A stretch of DNA of 64,000 nucleotides from Nocardia albiluteola (GCF_018860155.1 NZ_JAHKNI010000002.1:744945-808944); one strand, 5' to 3'. Positions 46,002 through 54,983 are shown, counted from the stretch's first letter. The notes: generated by a model from the sequence alone, not told the origin. Program-made: numbers and translations.

Positions 46002-46994
46002 TCAGTCGGCCTCCGAGGTGTGCGCGGTCCCTGATTCGTGGACCGGGAAACGTTCGAGGTCACCGGGCAGTCTAGCCCCCGCCGCAGACATGCCCTCGGC
46101 GGCGTCGAGCCGCTCGAGCAGGTCGAGCAGCAGCCGCCCGCGACGTACCCGCTCGCGGGCGGTCGCGACCACCGTCTCGCGAAGATGCGCCCCGGCCGGA
46201 TAGATGCCCGGCGCCTTGGACAGGCCGAATTTCAGGTAGATCGGCGCACCCCGCCGGATCAGTTCAGCCGCCTCGTACATTCGCACATATCCGCCGAGAT
46301 CGTCCGGGGCCTCGACGTACATGTCCAGAGGCACCCGGCTGGCCCGGCGGATCTCGGTGATATGTGCGGTGGTGAGATCGGACGGAACGTTCACCGAATC
46401 GGCGCCCAGCCGTTCGAACACCGCGACCGCGGCGGGATTGACCGGGCCGATCAGCGCCGAAACCTTCAGGGTGGTATCGGCGGGGAGCATCCCCGCGACG
46501 CGGAGCCGGTGCAGTACCCACAGCACGCCCTCGTCGGCGACGAGTATGCACTTCACGCCGAGCTCGGTGGCGCGGACCGCATCCTCGACGCACCCAGCGA
46601 CCGCGGTGTGCCCGTAGGCGCGCGGGCCCGTGCCGCCGGCGGGGGTGCGAGTGCCGGCGCCGATATCCCAGGTGCCGCGAGGACCGGTGAACAGGCACAG
46701 TTCGACATTGCTTTCGGCGCAGGCCTGGACCATGTCGGTGATCTCGGCGTCGGTCAGCATCCAGATGCCGCTGCCCTGACTTATCCGGTGGATCATTACG
46801 TCCAGCCGCTGTGCCTCGGTCAGCACGGTATGCACCGCCTCCGGTCCCTCGACCGAGGGGACCTCGGTGCGCCACCGGCCCCCGTCCGGAAAGGTGTGCC
46901 CTGACGCGTCGTCCGGGTGGAGGGCGGTCGAGTCCAGGCCGAGCGCGCGCAGCTGGCGCTCGCCGGGGCGTCGAGGGGTGCTGGGAGATGTCAT
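46002..46994 (-). CDS. Peptidase U32-like TIM-barrel family protein
   Basis: A 330-aa cytoplasmic protein not certainly recognised. The repeated strand-helix pattern (CILVADEGVLWVLHRLR, LKVSALIGPVNPAAVAVFERLGADS, VPLDMYVEAPDDLG) and the N-terminal half resemble U32-type TIM-barrel proteins, several of which are not peptidases. It lies directly between the zinc dehydrogenase and IclR genes, so it probably works in the same sugar-acid route, perhaps as an aldolase or lyase. That function is a hypothesis only. Confidence 0.55.
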   Translation of the reverse strand: MTSPSTPRRPGERQLRALGLDSTALHPDDASGHTFPDGGRWRTEVPSVEGPEAVHTVLTEAQRLDVMIHRISQGSGIWMLTDAEITDMVQACAESNVELCLFTGPRGTWDIGAGTRTPAGGTGPRAYGHTAVAGCVEDAVRATELGVKCILVADEGVLWVLHRLRVAGMLPADTTLKVSALIGPVNPAAVAVFERLGADSVNVPSDLTTAHITEIRRASRVPLDMYVEAPDDLGGYVRMYEAAELIRRGAPIYLKFGLSKAPGIYPAGAHLRETVVATARERVRRGRLLLDLLERLDAAEGMSAAGARLPGDLERFPVHESGTAHTSEAD

Positions 46995-47025
46995 GAGATG
47001 CCCTTCGGGAACGAGAGTGGGTGAG

Positions 47026-48066
47026 TCACGGGATCGGGGCGGGTCCGACCGAGTTGGGGAACAGCAGCACCTTGCCTACGGCGGGATCGCCGCGGCCGAT
47101 CAGGTCGAGCGCATCGGCGAACTCCGCCAACGGGATTCGGTGCGTCACGAGTGGAAGCGGATTCAGGATTCCGGCGGCGAAGGCGCGGACGGCATGCGCC
47201 CACGCGGTCGCGGTCGCCCCGAATACCGTGTGGACCTCGAGCTTTCGGACGACGAGATCGACCGGGTCGAGGCCGTCGGAGCCGGGTGCCGGGATGCCGG
47301 TCAGCACCAGACGCCCGCCGCGACGCAGCAGCGAGGCGGCCAGCGCCGCGGTGCCCGGGGCTCCGGCCGCCTCGACGACGACATCGAAATCCCCTGCGCC
47401 CGAACGGTCTTCCGAGCTCCGGAATTCGGTCGCACCGAAGGCCAGCGCCCGATCGGCGTGCTGCGGGGCGCGTCCGATCGCGAGCAGCGCGCCCGGGGAC
47501 GAGGCCGCCAGGAACTGGACGATGAGCAATCCCAGTGTGCCGGTGCCGACGACGGCCACGCGTTCGCCCGGCCGGACCCCGGCCAGGAGCGCGGCGGCCG
47601 CGCCGCACGCGGCCGGTTCCATCAGCGCCGCCGCCGTCGGATCCGCGTCATCGGGAAGCAGGTGCAGCAGCCGCGCAGGCAGGGTGAGCGTGGCCGCCAT
47701 CGCGCCGGGACGAGTGAATCCGGTTTCCTCGTATCCTGCTGTGCACAGGGTACTTTCGCCGTCACGGCAGCGCGCGCAGACCTGGCAGTTGCGAAAGCCC
47801 TCGCCTACCGTCAACCGGCCGACCAGCTCCGCGCTGACACCCGGGCCGACCGCCTCTACCCGGCCGGACCACTCGTGTCCGGGGACCACCGGGTACCGCA
47901 CATAGCCTTCGGGCCGAGTCCCCCGGTACACCTCGCGGTCGCTGCCGCAGATGCCCACGCTGTGCACTCGGATCAGCGCCTCGCCGGGACCCGGCGGCCG
48001 GGGCGTGTGCGCGGCGAGGCGATGCGTGCCGGGCCGCTCCACCACCAGCTCGAGGTCCGCGGTCAC
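47026..48066 (-). CDS. Zinc-dependent alcohol dehydrogenase (MDR family)
   Basis: A 346-aa medium-chain dehydrogenase. CGSDREVYRG and GHEWSGRVEAVG carry catalytic zinc ligands, CQVCARCRDGESTLC is the structural zinc loop, and VVGTGTLGLLIVQFL is the nucleotide motif. GTG at 48066 overlaps the dehydratase stop (GTGA). Members of this group oxidise sugar alcohols, threonine or aldonates. In this operon the substrate is likely a sugar or sugar acid. Confidence 0.9.
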   Translation of the reverse strand: MTADLELVVERPGTHRLAAHTPRPPGPGEALIRVHSVGICGSDREVYRGTRPEGYVRYPVVPGHEWSGRVEAVGPGVSAELVGRLTVGEGFRNCQVCARCRDGESTLCTAGYEETGFTRPGAMAATLTLPARLLHLLPDDADPTAAALMEPAACGAAAALLAGVRPGERVAVVGTGTLGLLIVQFLAASSPGALLAIGRAPQHADRALAFGATEFRSSEDRSGAGDFDVVVEAAGAPGTAALAASLLRRGGRLVLTGIPAPGSDGLDPVDLVVRKLEVHTVFGATATAWAHAVRAFAAGILNPLPLVTHRIPLAEFADALDLIGRGDPAVGKVLLFPNSVGPAPIP

Positions 48067-49220
48067 CGGCTCACCTGCGGCGCCCGTTTCTCCCAGCCCT
48101 CGGCCCATAGATCGAAATGTGCCTGTTGCTGCGGGAATTCGGCCGCGGCCGCGGCATCGAACTCCACGCCGAGCCCGGGCCGGTCGTGGCGCACGAAGTA
48201 TCCGTCGACCACCTCGGGCGCCCCCGTGACGACATCCTTGATGCCGGCGTCGGCGAAGTCGTTGAAGTGTTCGAGGACCTTGAAATTGGGCGTGCAGAAC
48301 GCCACCTGCAGTGAGGCGGCGGTCAACACCGCGCCGCCGACGTTGTGCGGCGCGATCAGCCGGTAGTAGGTCTCGGCCGTGGCGGCCAGTTTGCGGGTCT
48401 CGCCGATGCCGCCGATGTGGCCGAGGTCGGGTTGCACGATGTCCGCGAGTTGGTCCTCGAACAATTCGCGGAACTCGATCCGGTCGTGGATGCGCTCCCC
48501 GGTGGCGATCGGGAGTTCGGTCTTGGCGGCGACCTGCCGCAGTGCCGCGAGGTTTTCCGGTGGCACCGGCTCTTCGATCCAGGCAGGGCGGAAGGGCGCC
48601 ATCTCGTGGGCCAGCCGCACCGCGGTGGCCGGGCTGAACCGCCCGTGCATCTCGAGCATGAGCTCGGCCCCGGGCCCGATCGCCGACCGCACCGCCTCGA
48701 TGAGCGCCACCGCTTGCATGGTCTCGGCATGGGACAGCTCGAAGTGGCCTGTGCCGAACGGGTCGATCTTCAGGGCCCGGTATCCGCGTTCGATGACCGC
48801 ACGCGCGGCGGTCGCATAGGCCTCGGGCGTGCGTTCGGTGGTGTACCAGCCGTTGGCGTACGCGGGCACGCGATCGGTGACCGCGCCACCGAGCAGCTGC
48901 CACACCGGCACCCCCAGCGCCTTGCCCTTGATATCCCAGCAGGCGGTCTCCACGCAGGCGATGCCCGACATGACGATCTCGCCGGCGCGCCCGTAGTCAC
49001 CGTATTTCATCCGTCGCACCAGGTCCTCGATCGCGAACGGATCCGAGCCGCGAATGTGGTTCCGCTCGGCCTCCCGCAGATATCCCAGCAGGGCGTCGGT
49101 ATGCCCCAGCATCCTGGTTTCGCCGACCCCGTGCAGGCCCTCGTCGGTGTGCACGACCACGTATGTCAGGTTCCGCCAAGGCGTTCCGACGACATGGGTC
49201 TCCAAGTGGGTGATGCGCAT
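48063..49220 (-). CDS. Enolase-superfamily sugar-acid dehydratase (mandelate racemase/galactonate dehydratase-like)
   Basis: A 385-aa enolase-superfamily enzyme. YRALKIDPFG carries a KxD variant of the catalytic lysine region. Metal ligands are Glu in LMLEMHGRFS (an HGR motif of acid-sugar dehydratases), Glu in WIEEPVPPENL and Glu in TGERIHDRI; a later PHNVGGAVL gives the base histidine. It would dehydrate an aldonic acid to a 2-keto-3-deoxy sugar acid. ATG at 49220 is preferred; an upstream in-frame ATG would translate through the operator. Confidence 0.86.
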   Translation of the reverse strand: MRITHLETHVVGTPWRNLTYVVVHTDEGLHGVGETRMLGHTDALLGYLREAERNHIRGSDPFAIEDLVRRMKYGDYGRAGEIVMSGIACVETACWDIKGKALGVPVWQLLGGAVTDRVPAYANGWYTTERTPEAYATAARAVIERGYRALKIDPFGTGHFELSHAETMQAVALIEAVRSAIGPGAELMLEMHGRFSPATAVRLAHEMAPFRPAWIEEPVPPENLAALRQVAAKTELPIATGERIHDRIEFRELFEDQLADIVQPDLGHIGGIGETRKLAATAETYYRLIAPHNVGGAVLTAASLQVAFCTPNFKVLEHFNDFADAGIKDVVTGAPEVVDGYFVRHDRPGLGVEFDAAAAAEFPQQQAHFDLWAEGWEKRAPQVSR

Positions 49221-49235
49221 GGACTGTCCAATCAT

Positions 49236-49251
49236 GTTCGAAATTTCGAAC
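49236..49251. promoter_or_regulatory. 16-bp perfect palindromic operator, dehydratase side
   Basis: GTTCGAAATTTCGAAC is fully symmetrical and lies 16 bp upstream of the dehydratase ATG. The divergent aldehyde dehydrogenase side has GTTCGAGATTTCGAAC (one base different), so both directions are probably controlled by one regulator. A weaker 12/16 copy is at 49255-49270. Confidence 0.75.
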
Positions 49252-49355
49252 GATGTCCGATATGTCAAACAAGAGTAGCAATCCGGCTCGATACGTCAAA
49301 TGCGCTCGCGCTGCCGGTCGGGCATTGACGAACGACGCACGATGACCCACTATAT

Positions 49356-49371
49356 GTTCGACTAGTCGGAC
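49356..49371. promoter_or_regulatory. Third operator-like palindrome of the divergent region
   Basis: GTTCGACTAGTCGGAC is symmetrical except for one pair and has the same GTTCGA/TCGrAC ends as the neighbouring operators. Its separation from the site at 49375 is 19 bp, nearly two helical turns. Confidence 0.6.
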
Positions 49372-49374
49372 TGC

Positions 49375-49390
49375 GTTCGAGATTTCGAAC
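49375..49390. promoter_or_regulatory. Operator palindrome, aldehyde dehydrogenase side
   Basis: GTTCGAGATTTCGAAC differs from the perfect copy at 49236 by one base. It ends four bases before the AAGGAGG ribosome site of the aldehyde dehydrogenase gene, so binding would block its transcription. Confidence 0.72.
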
Positions 49391-49404
49391 ACAAGGAGGT
49401 GTCG

Positions 49405-50913
49405 ATGTCCGCTCCCGTCTGGAGTGTGGACCCGCGTACGGGCGGTCGGCGTGAACCGGTGACCACCGAGGCGACCTCGACGGATGTCGATCGCGCGGTC
49501 CGTGCCGCACATGGCTCGCGGGTCGCGCTGAGCGACCGGACGGCTCGCGCCCGATTTCTGCGCGAGGCCGCGCAGGAGCTCGAGCGAGACCGTGATCGCC
49601 TGGTGTCCGTGGCCGATGCCGAGACTGCGCTCGGCGCGATACGGCTGGCGGGTGAAATCGGAAGGACCTGCGGGCAGCTGCGGGCATTCGCCGAAATCGC
49701 CGCCGCGGGAAACTATCTCGCGATCATCATCGATCACGCCGACGGCACGGCGACCCCGCCCAGGCCCGATCTGCGGCGGTACAAGATCCCGCTGGGAGTG
49801 GTCGCGGTGTACGCCGCCTCGAACTTCCCCTTCGCGTTCTCCGTCGCGGGCGGCGATACCGCCAGCGCCCTGGCGGCCGGTTGCCCGGTCGTGGTGAAGG
49901 CTCATCCGGACCATCCGGCCACCTCGGAACTCACCGCGGCGGCGCTGGCCCGCGCCGCCGAGCGAACCGGATTGCCCAGCGGGGTAGTGCAATTGGTGCA
50001 CGGATTCGAGGCCGGGGCCGAGCTCGTGCGGCATCCCCTGGTGGCCGCCGCCGGATTCACCGGATCGATCCGGGGCGGCCGGGCGCTGTTCGATGCCGCC
50101 GCCGCGCGGCCGGCGCCGATACCGTTCCACGGCGAGCTCGGCTCGGTGAATCCGGTCGTGATCACCGCGGCCGCCGCGGCCGAGCGGGCCGAACGGATCG
50201 GCACATCGCTGGCCGCCTCGGTAACGCTCGGGCACGGGCAGTTCTGTGTCAAACCCGGCCTGGTGCTGGTCCCGGCCGGTCCGGACGGTGATCGGCTGGT
50301 GGCGTCACTGGCCCGAGCGCTGGCCGAGACCGCGCCGAATGTGCTGCTGGACAGCCGAATCCGGGAGAACTTCCTGCGGGGCGCCGCGGAACGTGCCGGG
50401 CTTGCCGGGGCGTGGGCGCCCGTCCCGGCGGGCGCGGACGGTGAACACGCCGTGCGCGCGGGCCTGCTCACGGTGTCCGCGGATGCCATCGCCGATCACG
50501 ATGTGCTGCTGGAGGAGTGCTTCGGGCCGATCACCGTCGTGGTCCGGTACGAGAGCGCGGAGCAGCTGTCCGGGGTGCTCGACCGGGTGCCGGGCAGCCT
50601 GACCGCGACTGTGCAGCTCGCCCGCGACGGAGATCAGCAAGCGGACGAATTACTCACGCGCATGCGGGAATTCGCCGGCCGTATCGTCGTGAACGAGTGG
50701 CCCACCGGCGTCGCAGTGACAGCGGCCCAGCATCACGGCGGACCGTATCCGGCCTCGACATCGACGTTCACCTCCGTCGGTGCCACGGCCATCGAGCGGT
50801 GGCTGCGCCCGGTCGCCTTTCAGAACACGCCGGATGCCCTGCTGCCGCCGGAGCTGCGCGAAGCCAACCCGCTCGCGCTGCCTCGCTGGGTCGACGGCCG
50901 GCCATGCGCCTGA
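49405..50913 (+). CDS. Aldehyde dehydrogenase (NADP+), alpha-ketoglutarate semialdehyde-type
   Basis: A 502-aa aldehyde dehydrogenase. The catalytic Cys is in LGHGQFCVKPGLVL, the GQFCxKPG motif of the 2,5-dioxovalerate/ketoglutarate-semialdehyde dehydrogenase subfamily. GSIRGGRALF and AASNFPFAFSVAGGDTASA fit it also. ATG at 49405 has AAGGAGG five bases upstream. It would oxidise the semialdehyde formed late in non-phosphorylated sugar-acid degradation. It is divergent from the dehydratase operon, with shared operators. Confidence 0.87.
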   Translation: MSAPVWSVDPRTGGRREPVTTEATSTDVDRAVRAAHGSRVALSDRTARARFLREAAQELERDRDRLVSVADAETALGAIRLAGEIGRTCGQLRAFAEIAAAGNYLAIIIDHADGTATPPRPDLRRYKIPLGVVAVYAASNFPFAFSVAGGDTASALAAGCPVVVKAHPDHPATSELTAAALARAAERTGLPSGVVQLVHGFEAGAELVRHPLVAAAGFTGSIRGGRALFDAAAARPAPIPFHGELGSVNPVVITAAAAAERAERIGTSLAASVTLGHGQFCVKPGLVLVPAGPDGDRLVASLARALAETAPNVLLDSRIRENFLRGAAERAGLAGAWAPVPAGADGEHAVRAGLLTVSADAIADHDVLLEECFGPITVVVRYESAEQLSGVLDRVPGSLTATVQLARDGDQQADELLTRMREFAGRIVVNEWPTGVAVTAAQHHGGPYPASTSTFTSVGATAIERWLRPVAFQNTPDALLPPELREANPLALPRWVDGRPCA

Positions 50914-50950
50914 TCGGGCGGAACGATTCGGCGGGCGCGGCGCCCGGCGT

Positions 50951-50966
50951 GCTCGATACGTCGACC
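50951..50966. promoter_or_regulatory. Operator-like element before the ABC importer operon
   Basis: GCTCGATACGTCGACC shares its first 12 bases with GCTCGATACGTCAAAT at 49286-49301 in the divergent promoter. It sits in the 208-bp gap ahead of the binding-protein gene and contains the inner symmetry TCGA-TACG-TCGA. It suggests a second class of site in this regulon. Confidence 0.45.
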
Positions 50967-51121
50967 CGATCGCCGCCGGGGACGGCGGTCCGCCACATCC
51001 CCGATATTCGTCGCAGGTCCGCGCTCCCACCCGAGGTGAGCGCCAGCACATTTCATGTTCGACCCATCGCTGTCGGGGCCCCCGCCCCGGTTGGCGATAC
51101 CATTCGAGAGGACCGGGCCCC

Positions 51122-52264
51122 ATGCCCTCCGTATCCCCCACTCGCCGTTCCGTGACGGCCCTGCGCGTCGGCGCCGTCGCCGCCGCCCTCGCGATCGCCC
51201 TCACCGCCTCGGGCTGCAGCAAACAGGGCGCCGGTGCGTCCACCCAGTCCGCCGCCCCGGCCGGTACCGCCATCCAGGGCGACATCACGTTCAACGACGC
51301 CAACCTCGCGAAGCTGGACGACGCGCTGAAGACCGCGCTGACGGGCAAGGACCTGTCCCAGCTCGACCTGGCCATGGTTGTCAACGTCGCGGTCGACTAT
51401 TGGAACGCCGGCAAGGTCGGATTCACCAAGGGCCTGAGCGATCTCGGCACCAAGGGCACCTACCAGGCTCCCGCCAACGGCCGTTTGGACCAGCAGCTTT
51501 CGATGATCCAGACGCTGCGCGGCCAGAACATCAGCGCCTTCTCCGTCTCGGCGATCGATCCCACCGCCATCAAGGAGCCCATCGCCTCGGCCAACGCCGC
51601 CGGAACTCCAGTGCTGGCCATCGACTCCCCGCTCCCTCCGGAGGACGGCGCCGCGCTCTACCTCGGCACGCCCAACTATGAGGCGGGCAAGAAGGCCGGC
51701 GAGGCGATGAAGCAGGCCCTCGGCGGCAAGGGTGAGGTGGCGATCCTGGTCGGCTCGCTCACCGCCTCCAATGCGGTGCAGCGCATCGCCGGATTCGAGG
51801 ATGCTCTGAAGGGCACCGACATCAAGGTGGTCAACAAGCTGAGCGACAGCATGGACGCCTCCAAGGCGCTCACCAACGCGGAGACCGCGATTCAGACCGA
51901 TCCCAACATCACCGGCCTCTACGGCGTGTACTCGTATGACGGTCCGTCGGCAGGTCAGGCCGTGCAGTCGGCGGGCAAGACGGGCAAGGTCAAGATCATC
52001 TGCGACGACAGCGACGCGCAGACGCTGAAGTTCGTCAAGCAGGGCGTGATCGCCGCGACCGTGCTGCAGGAGCCGTATCAGCAGGGCTACACCGGTGCCT
52101 ACCTGCTCGCCGCGCTGAAGGTGCTGGGCAAGGACGCCACCATGAACATCGTCAAGCCTTACCTCGAAAGCGACGGCAGCACAGTCAGTTCCGGCGTCGG
52201 TCTGGTGACGGGGGCCAACCTCGACGCCTACCAGGCCATGCTGACCAAGCTCGGAATCGGGTAG
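51122..52264 (+). CDS. Sugar ABC transporter substrate-binding lipoprotein
   Basis: A 380-aa ribose-type (Peripla_BP_4-like) binding protein. The signal ends at lipobox TASGCSK (Cys32), and the mature protein has the two-lobed pattern (AFSVSAIDPTAIKEPIASA, PVLAIDSPLP, GEVAILVGSLTASNAVQRIAGF). It would capture a sugar or sugar acid outside the cell and hand it to the permease. First gene of the ABC operon, separated from the aldehyde dehydrogenase by 208 bp. Confidence 0.9.
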   Translation: MPSVSPTRRSVTALRVGAVAAALAIALTASGCSKQGAGASTQSAAPAGTAIQGDITFNDANLAKLDDALKTALTGKDLSQLDLAMVVNVAVDYWNAGKVGFTKGLSDLGTKGTYQAPANGRLDQQLSMIQTLRGQNISAFSVSAIDPTAIKEPIASANAAGTPVLAIDSPLPPEDGAALYLGTPNYEAGKKAGEAMKQALGGKGEVAILVGSLTASNAVQRIAGFEDALKGTDIKVVNKLSDSMDASKALTNAETAIQTDPNITGLYGVYSYDGPSAGQAVQSAGKTGKVKIICDDSDAQTLKFVKQGVIAATVLQEPYQQGYTGAYLLAALKVLGKDATMNIVKPYLESDGSTVSSGVGLVTGANLDAYQAMLTKLGIG

Positions 52265-52276
52265 GTACTTCGCGCA

Positions 52277-53902
52277 ATGAGTGAGAACGACATCGGCATG
52301 CCCGTTCAGACTCAGGTCGACGCCGGTAGTAATGAGGGCGGCGTCGACCTGCGCGAATCCTCGGTGGCCGCACTGCGCGGAGTCAGCAAGCAGTACGGGC
52401 CCGTCACCGTGCTGCGGATCGAGGAACTCGAGCTGCGTCGCGGGCAGATCGTCGGTGTCGTGGGCGAGAACGGCGCCGGAAAGTCCACCTTGATGGGTTT
52501 GCTGTCCGGCACCGTCACCGCCACCACCGGCACGATCGAGATCGAGGGGCAGACCCTGCACAGCGGTCGGCCGGACCACGCCCAGGAACTCGGCGTCGCC
52601 CTGGTGGCGCAGGAGTTTCCCCTGGTCGGGCAGCTGAGCGTGGCGGAGAACCTGTTGCTGGGACGCCGCCCGCGCACGGCGTCGCGGCGGCGGCTGGGCA
52701 GCTGGCTACTGGATCGGGCCGGGCTGCGCGCGGAGGCCCGCGACCTGCTGGCCGACATCGGCGTCGAGGATGTGGACGTCGACCGCCCGGTACAGCTGCT
52801 GCCCGTTCCGGTGCGGCAGATGGTGGAGATCGCCAAGGCGTGGGGCCGCCGCCCGCGGGTGCTGATCCTGGACGAGCCGACCTCCTCGCTGGGGCCCGTG
52901 GAGGCGGAGAAGGTGCTGACGCTGGCGCGCAGGCATGCGGCCGACGGCGGCGCGGTGCTGTTCATCGGGCACCGGCTCGACGAGGTGCGGGCCATCTCCG
53001 ACCGGGTCGTGGTGCTGCGCGGCGGGCGGCTGGTCGCCGACCTGACACCGGAACAGGCGAGCGAGGAACGGCTGATCCGGGAGATGGTCGGCAGCGAATT
53101 GGCCCGGGCCGATCTCAGCCCGCCCGCGGGCGTCGAGCGGGATGTCGTGCTGCGGGTGAGCGGCCTGTCCGCGGACGGGCTCGGTCCGGTCGATCTCGAG
53201 GTCCGATCGGGCGAAATCGTCGGTGTGGCAGGGCTGATGGGCTCGGGCCGGAGCAGACTGCTGCACACCATCATGGGTGCGCAGCCGCGGACCGGGGGCG
53301 AAATCGCGTTGCGCGGGGTCGATTTCCGCCCTCGGCACCCGGCCGACGCCGTCGCGGCGGGAATCGGCCTGGTGCCGGAGGACCGCAAGGAACAGTCCCT
53401 GCTGCCCGCGCATTCGGTGCGCTGGAATGTCACGCTCGCGACGCTGCGGCGCATCAGTCGGCGCGGAATCCTCACGCCCGCAAGGGATAAGGAACACGCC
53501 CGGCGCATCGTCGCCGATCTGGGCGTACGGATGCACACCCAGGAGCAGCCGATCAGCGGCCTGTCCGGTGGCAATCAGCAGAAGGCCGTCTTCGGGCGGT
53601 GGCTGGCCGCCGAGCCTCGGCTGCTGTTGCTGGACGAGCCGACCCGCGGGGTCGATGTCGGTGCGAAGGCCGAGATCTACGGTCTCATCGACGACGCGGC
53701 CCGTGACGGCCTTGCGGTCCTGGCGGCCTCCTCGGAACTCGAAGAGCTGCTGTGGATCTGCCACCGCGTCGTGGTCATGGCCCGCGGCCGGATCGTCGCG
53801 GACATCGAGCGCGCGCAATTCAGCAAGGAACTCATCATGACCGCCGCGGCGGGAAATCAGAACAACTCCGCGAACAGCAAGGAAGAGCAGGAAATCCGAT
53901 GA
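52277..53902 (+). CDS. Sugar ABC transporter ATP-binding protein (two nucleotide-binding domains)
   Basis: A 541-aa RbsA-like protein with two ATPase domains. The first has GENGAGKST and ILDEPTSSLGPVEAEK, but its signature motif is weak (LLPVPVRQMVEIAKAW). The second has a degenerate P-loop GLMGSGRSRLL and a good signature LSGGNQQKAVFGRWL with LLLDEPTRGVDVGAK. Such asymmetry is normal in ribose-type importers. It is 12 nt after the binding-protein gene, and its stop overlaps the permease start (ATGA). Confidence 0.92.
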   Translation: MSENDIGMPVQTQVDAGSNEGGVDLRESSVAALRGVSKQYGPVTVLRIEELELRRGQIVGVVGENGAGKSTLMGLLSGTVTATTGTIEIEGQTLHSGRPDHAQELGVALVAQEFPLVGQLSVAENLLLGRRPRTASRRRLGSWLLDRAGLRAEARDLLADIGVEDVDVDRPVQLLPVPVRQMVEIAKAWGRRPRVLILDEPTSSLGPVEAEKVLTLARRHAADGGAVLFIGHRLDEVRAISDRVVVLRGGRLVADLTPEQASEERLIREMVGSELARADLSPPAGVERDVVLRVSGLSADGLGPVDLEVRSGEIVGVAGLMGSGRSRLLHTIMGAQPRTGGEIALRGVDFRPRHPADAVAAGIGLVPEDRKEQSLLPAHSVRWNVTLATLRRISRRGILTPARDKEHARRIVADLGVRMHTQEQPISGLSGGNQQKAVFGRWLAAEPRLLLLDEPTRGVDVGAKAEIYGLIDDAARDGLAVLAASSELEELLWICHRVVVMARGRIVADIERAQFSKELIMTAAAGNQNNSANSKEEQEIR

Positions 53903-54915
53903 CGACCGGCACCGTATCGTCGGCCCCCGCGGCCGCTACCGGGTCCTCGCCCGGCTCCACCCTGGTCCGCCGCCTGATCGAGACGCCCGAGGTCGGCGTG
54001 GTCGTGGCCTGTGTGGTGGTATTCGTCGCGCTTGCCGTCGACAAATCCTCCTTCGCCGGCGCGGTGAACCTGCAGGGGATGGGCTTCGACCTGTCCCAGT
54101 ACGGCCTGATCGCGATCGGCGAATCCCTGGTCATCCTCACCGGCGGCATCGATCTGTCCGTCGGCGCGCTCCTGGGCACAAGCGTGATCGCGATGTCGTG
54201 GCTCAACGTCCACGGTCACCTACCCGGCCCGGTGGCGGTGCTGGTCACCCTCGTGCTGACCGGCCTGGTCGGGCTGCTGCATGGCCTTGCCGTAACCCGT
54301 TTGAAGATGGCACCTTTCGTGGTCACGCTGGTGACATACACTGTGGCGCAGGGCATTACGCTGGCAATCACCTCGGGCACGTCGATCGTGGGGATCTCGC
54401 CCTTCTTCGGCGACGTGGGCCAGTCGTACCTCGCCCAGATCCCGGTTCCGTTGATCCTCTTCGCGATCGTCGCGGTGGGCGCCTGGTTCTTCCTGGAACG
54501 CACCTACGCCGGTCGCCAGGTCTATGCGGTCGGCGGCAACGCCGAGGCCGCCCGCCTGGCCGGCATCCGCGGCAATCGCCGCGTGGTCTCGATGTACGTC
54601 ACCAGCTCCCTGCTCGCGGGCTTCGCCGGAATGCTGGTTCTGGGCCGAATGGGCGTCGGCTCGGCCAGCGGCGTCGGCGTCGGCTGGGAACTCTCCGCCA
54701 TCGCCGCTGCGGTGATCGGCGGCGTCAGCCTGGTCGGCGGCCAGGGCCGCATCGCGGGCATCGTCGCGGGCACTGTCCTGTTGGAACTGATCAACAACGG
54801 CCTCACAACCCTGCAAATCAACGCCGACTACGTCAACATCGTCCTCGGCAGCGTCCTGGGGTTGGCCATCACCGCCGACCGCCTCCGCGCCCGCCGAGTC
54901 GCCCGCAGATCGTAA
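53899..54915 (+). CDS. Sugar ABC transporter permease
   Basis: A 338-aa RbsC-like permease with about eight to ten hydrophobic segments. The conserved ILTGGIDLSVGALLG and the cytoplasmic EAA-type loop GGNAEAARLAGIRGNRRVV are present. It would dimerise at the inner membrane and be driven by the preceding ATPase. A strong hairpin 38 nt after its stop ends the operon. Confidence 0.92.
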   Translation: MTTGTVSSAPAAATGSSPGSTLVRRLIETPEVGVVVACVVVFVALAVDKSSFAGAVNLQGMGFDLSQYGLIAIGESLVILTGGIDLSVGALLGTSVIAMSWLNVHGHLPGPVAVLVTLVLTGLVGLLHGLAVTRLKMAPFVVTLVTYTVAQGITLAITSGTSIVGISPFFGDVGQSYLAQIPVPLILFAIVAVGAWFFLERTYAGRQVYAVGGNAEAARLAGIRGNRRVVSMYVTSSLLAGFAGMLVLGRMGVGSASGVGVGWELSAIAAAVIGGVSLVGGQGRIAGIVAGTVLLELINNGLTTLQINADYVNIVLGSVLGLAITADRLRARRVARRS

Positions 54916-54953
54916 GCCGCGCCAGGGAATTCGTCACCGCATCTCAGGAGTGC

Positions 54954-54983
54954 CAGCCCCGGCCTTCCTCTGGGCCGGGGCTG
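54954..54983 (+). terminator. Hairpin terminator of the ABC operon
   Basis: CAGCCCCGGCC (54954-54964) and GGCCGGGGCTG (54973-54983) form a perfect 11-bp stem with loop TTCCTCTG. No U-run follows, as is common in high-GC actinobacteria. Confidence 0.8.

Noticed and set aside
47026..48903. Longer start for the zinc dehydrogenase
   Set aside because: The extension overlaps the dehydratase coding sequence in a second frame and is Arg-rich; GTG at 48066 with a GTGA overlap is better.
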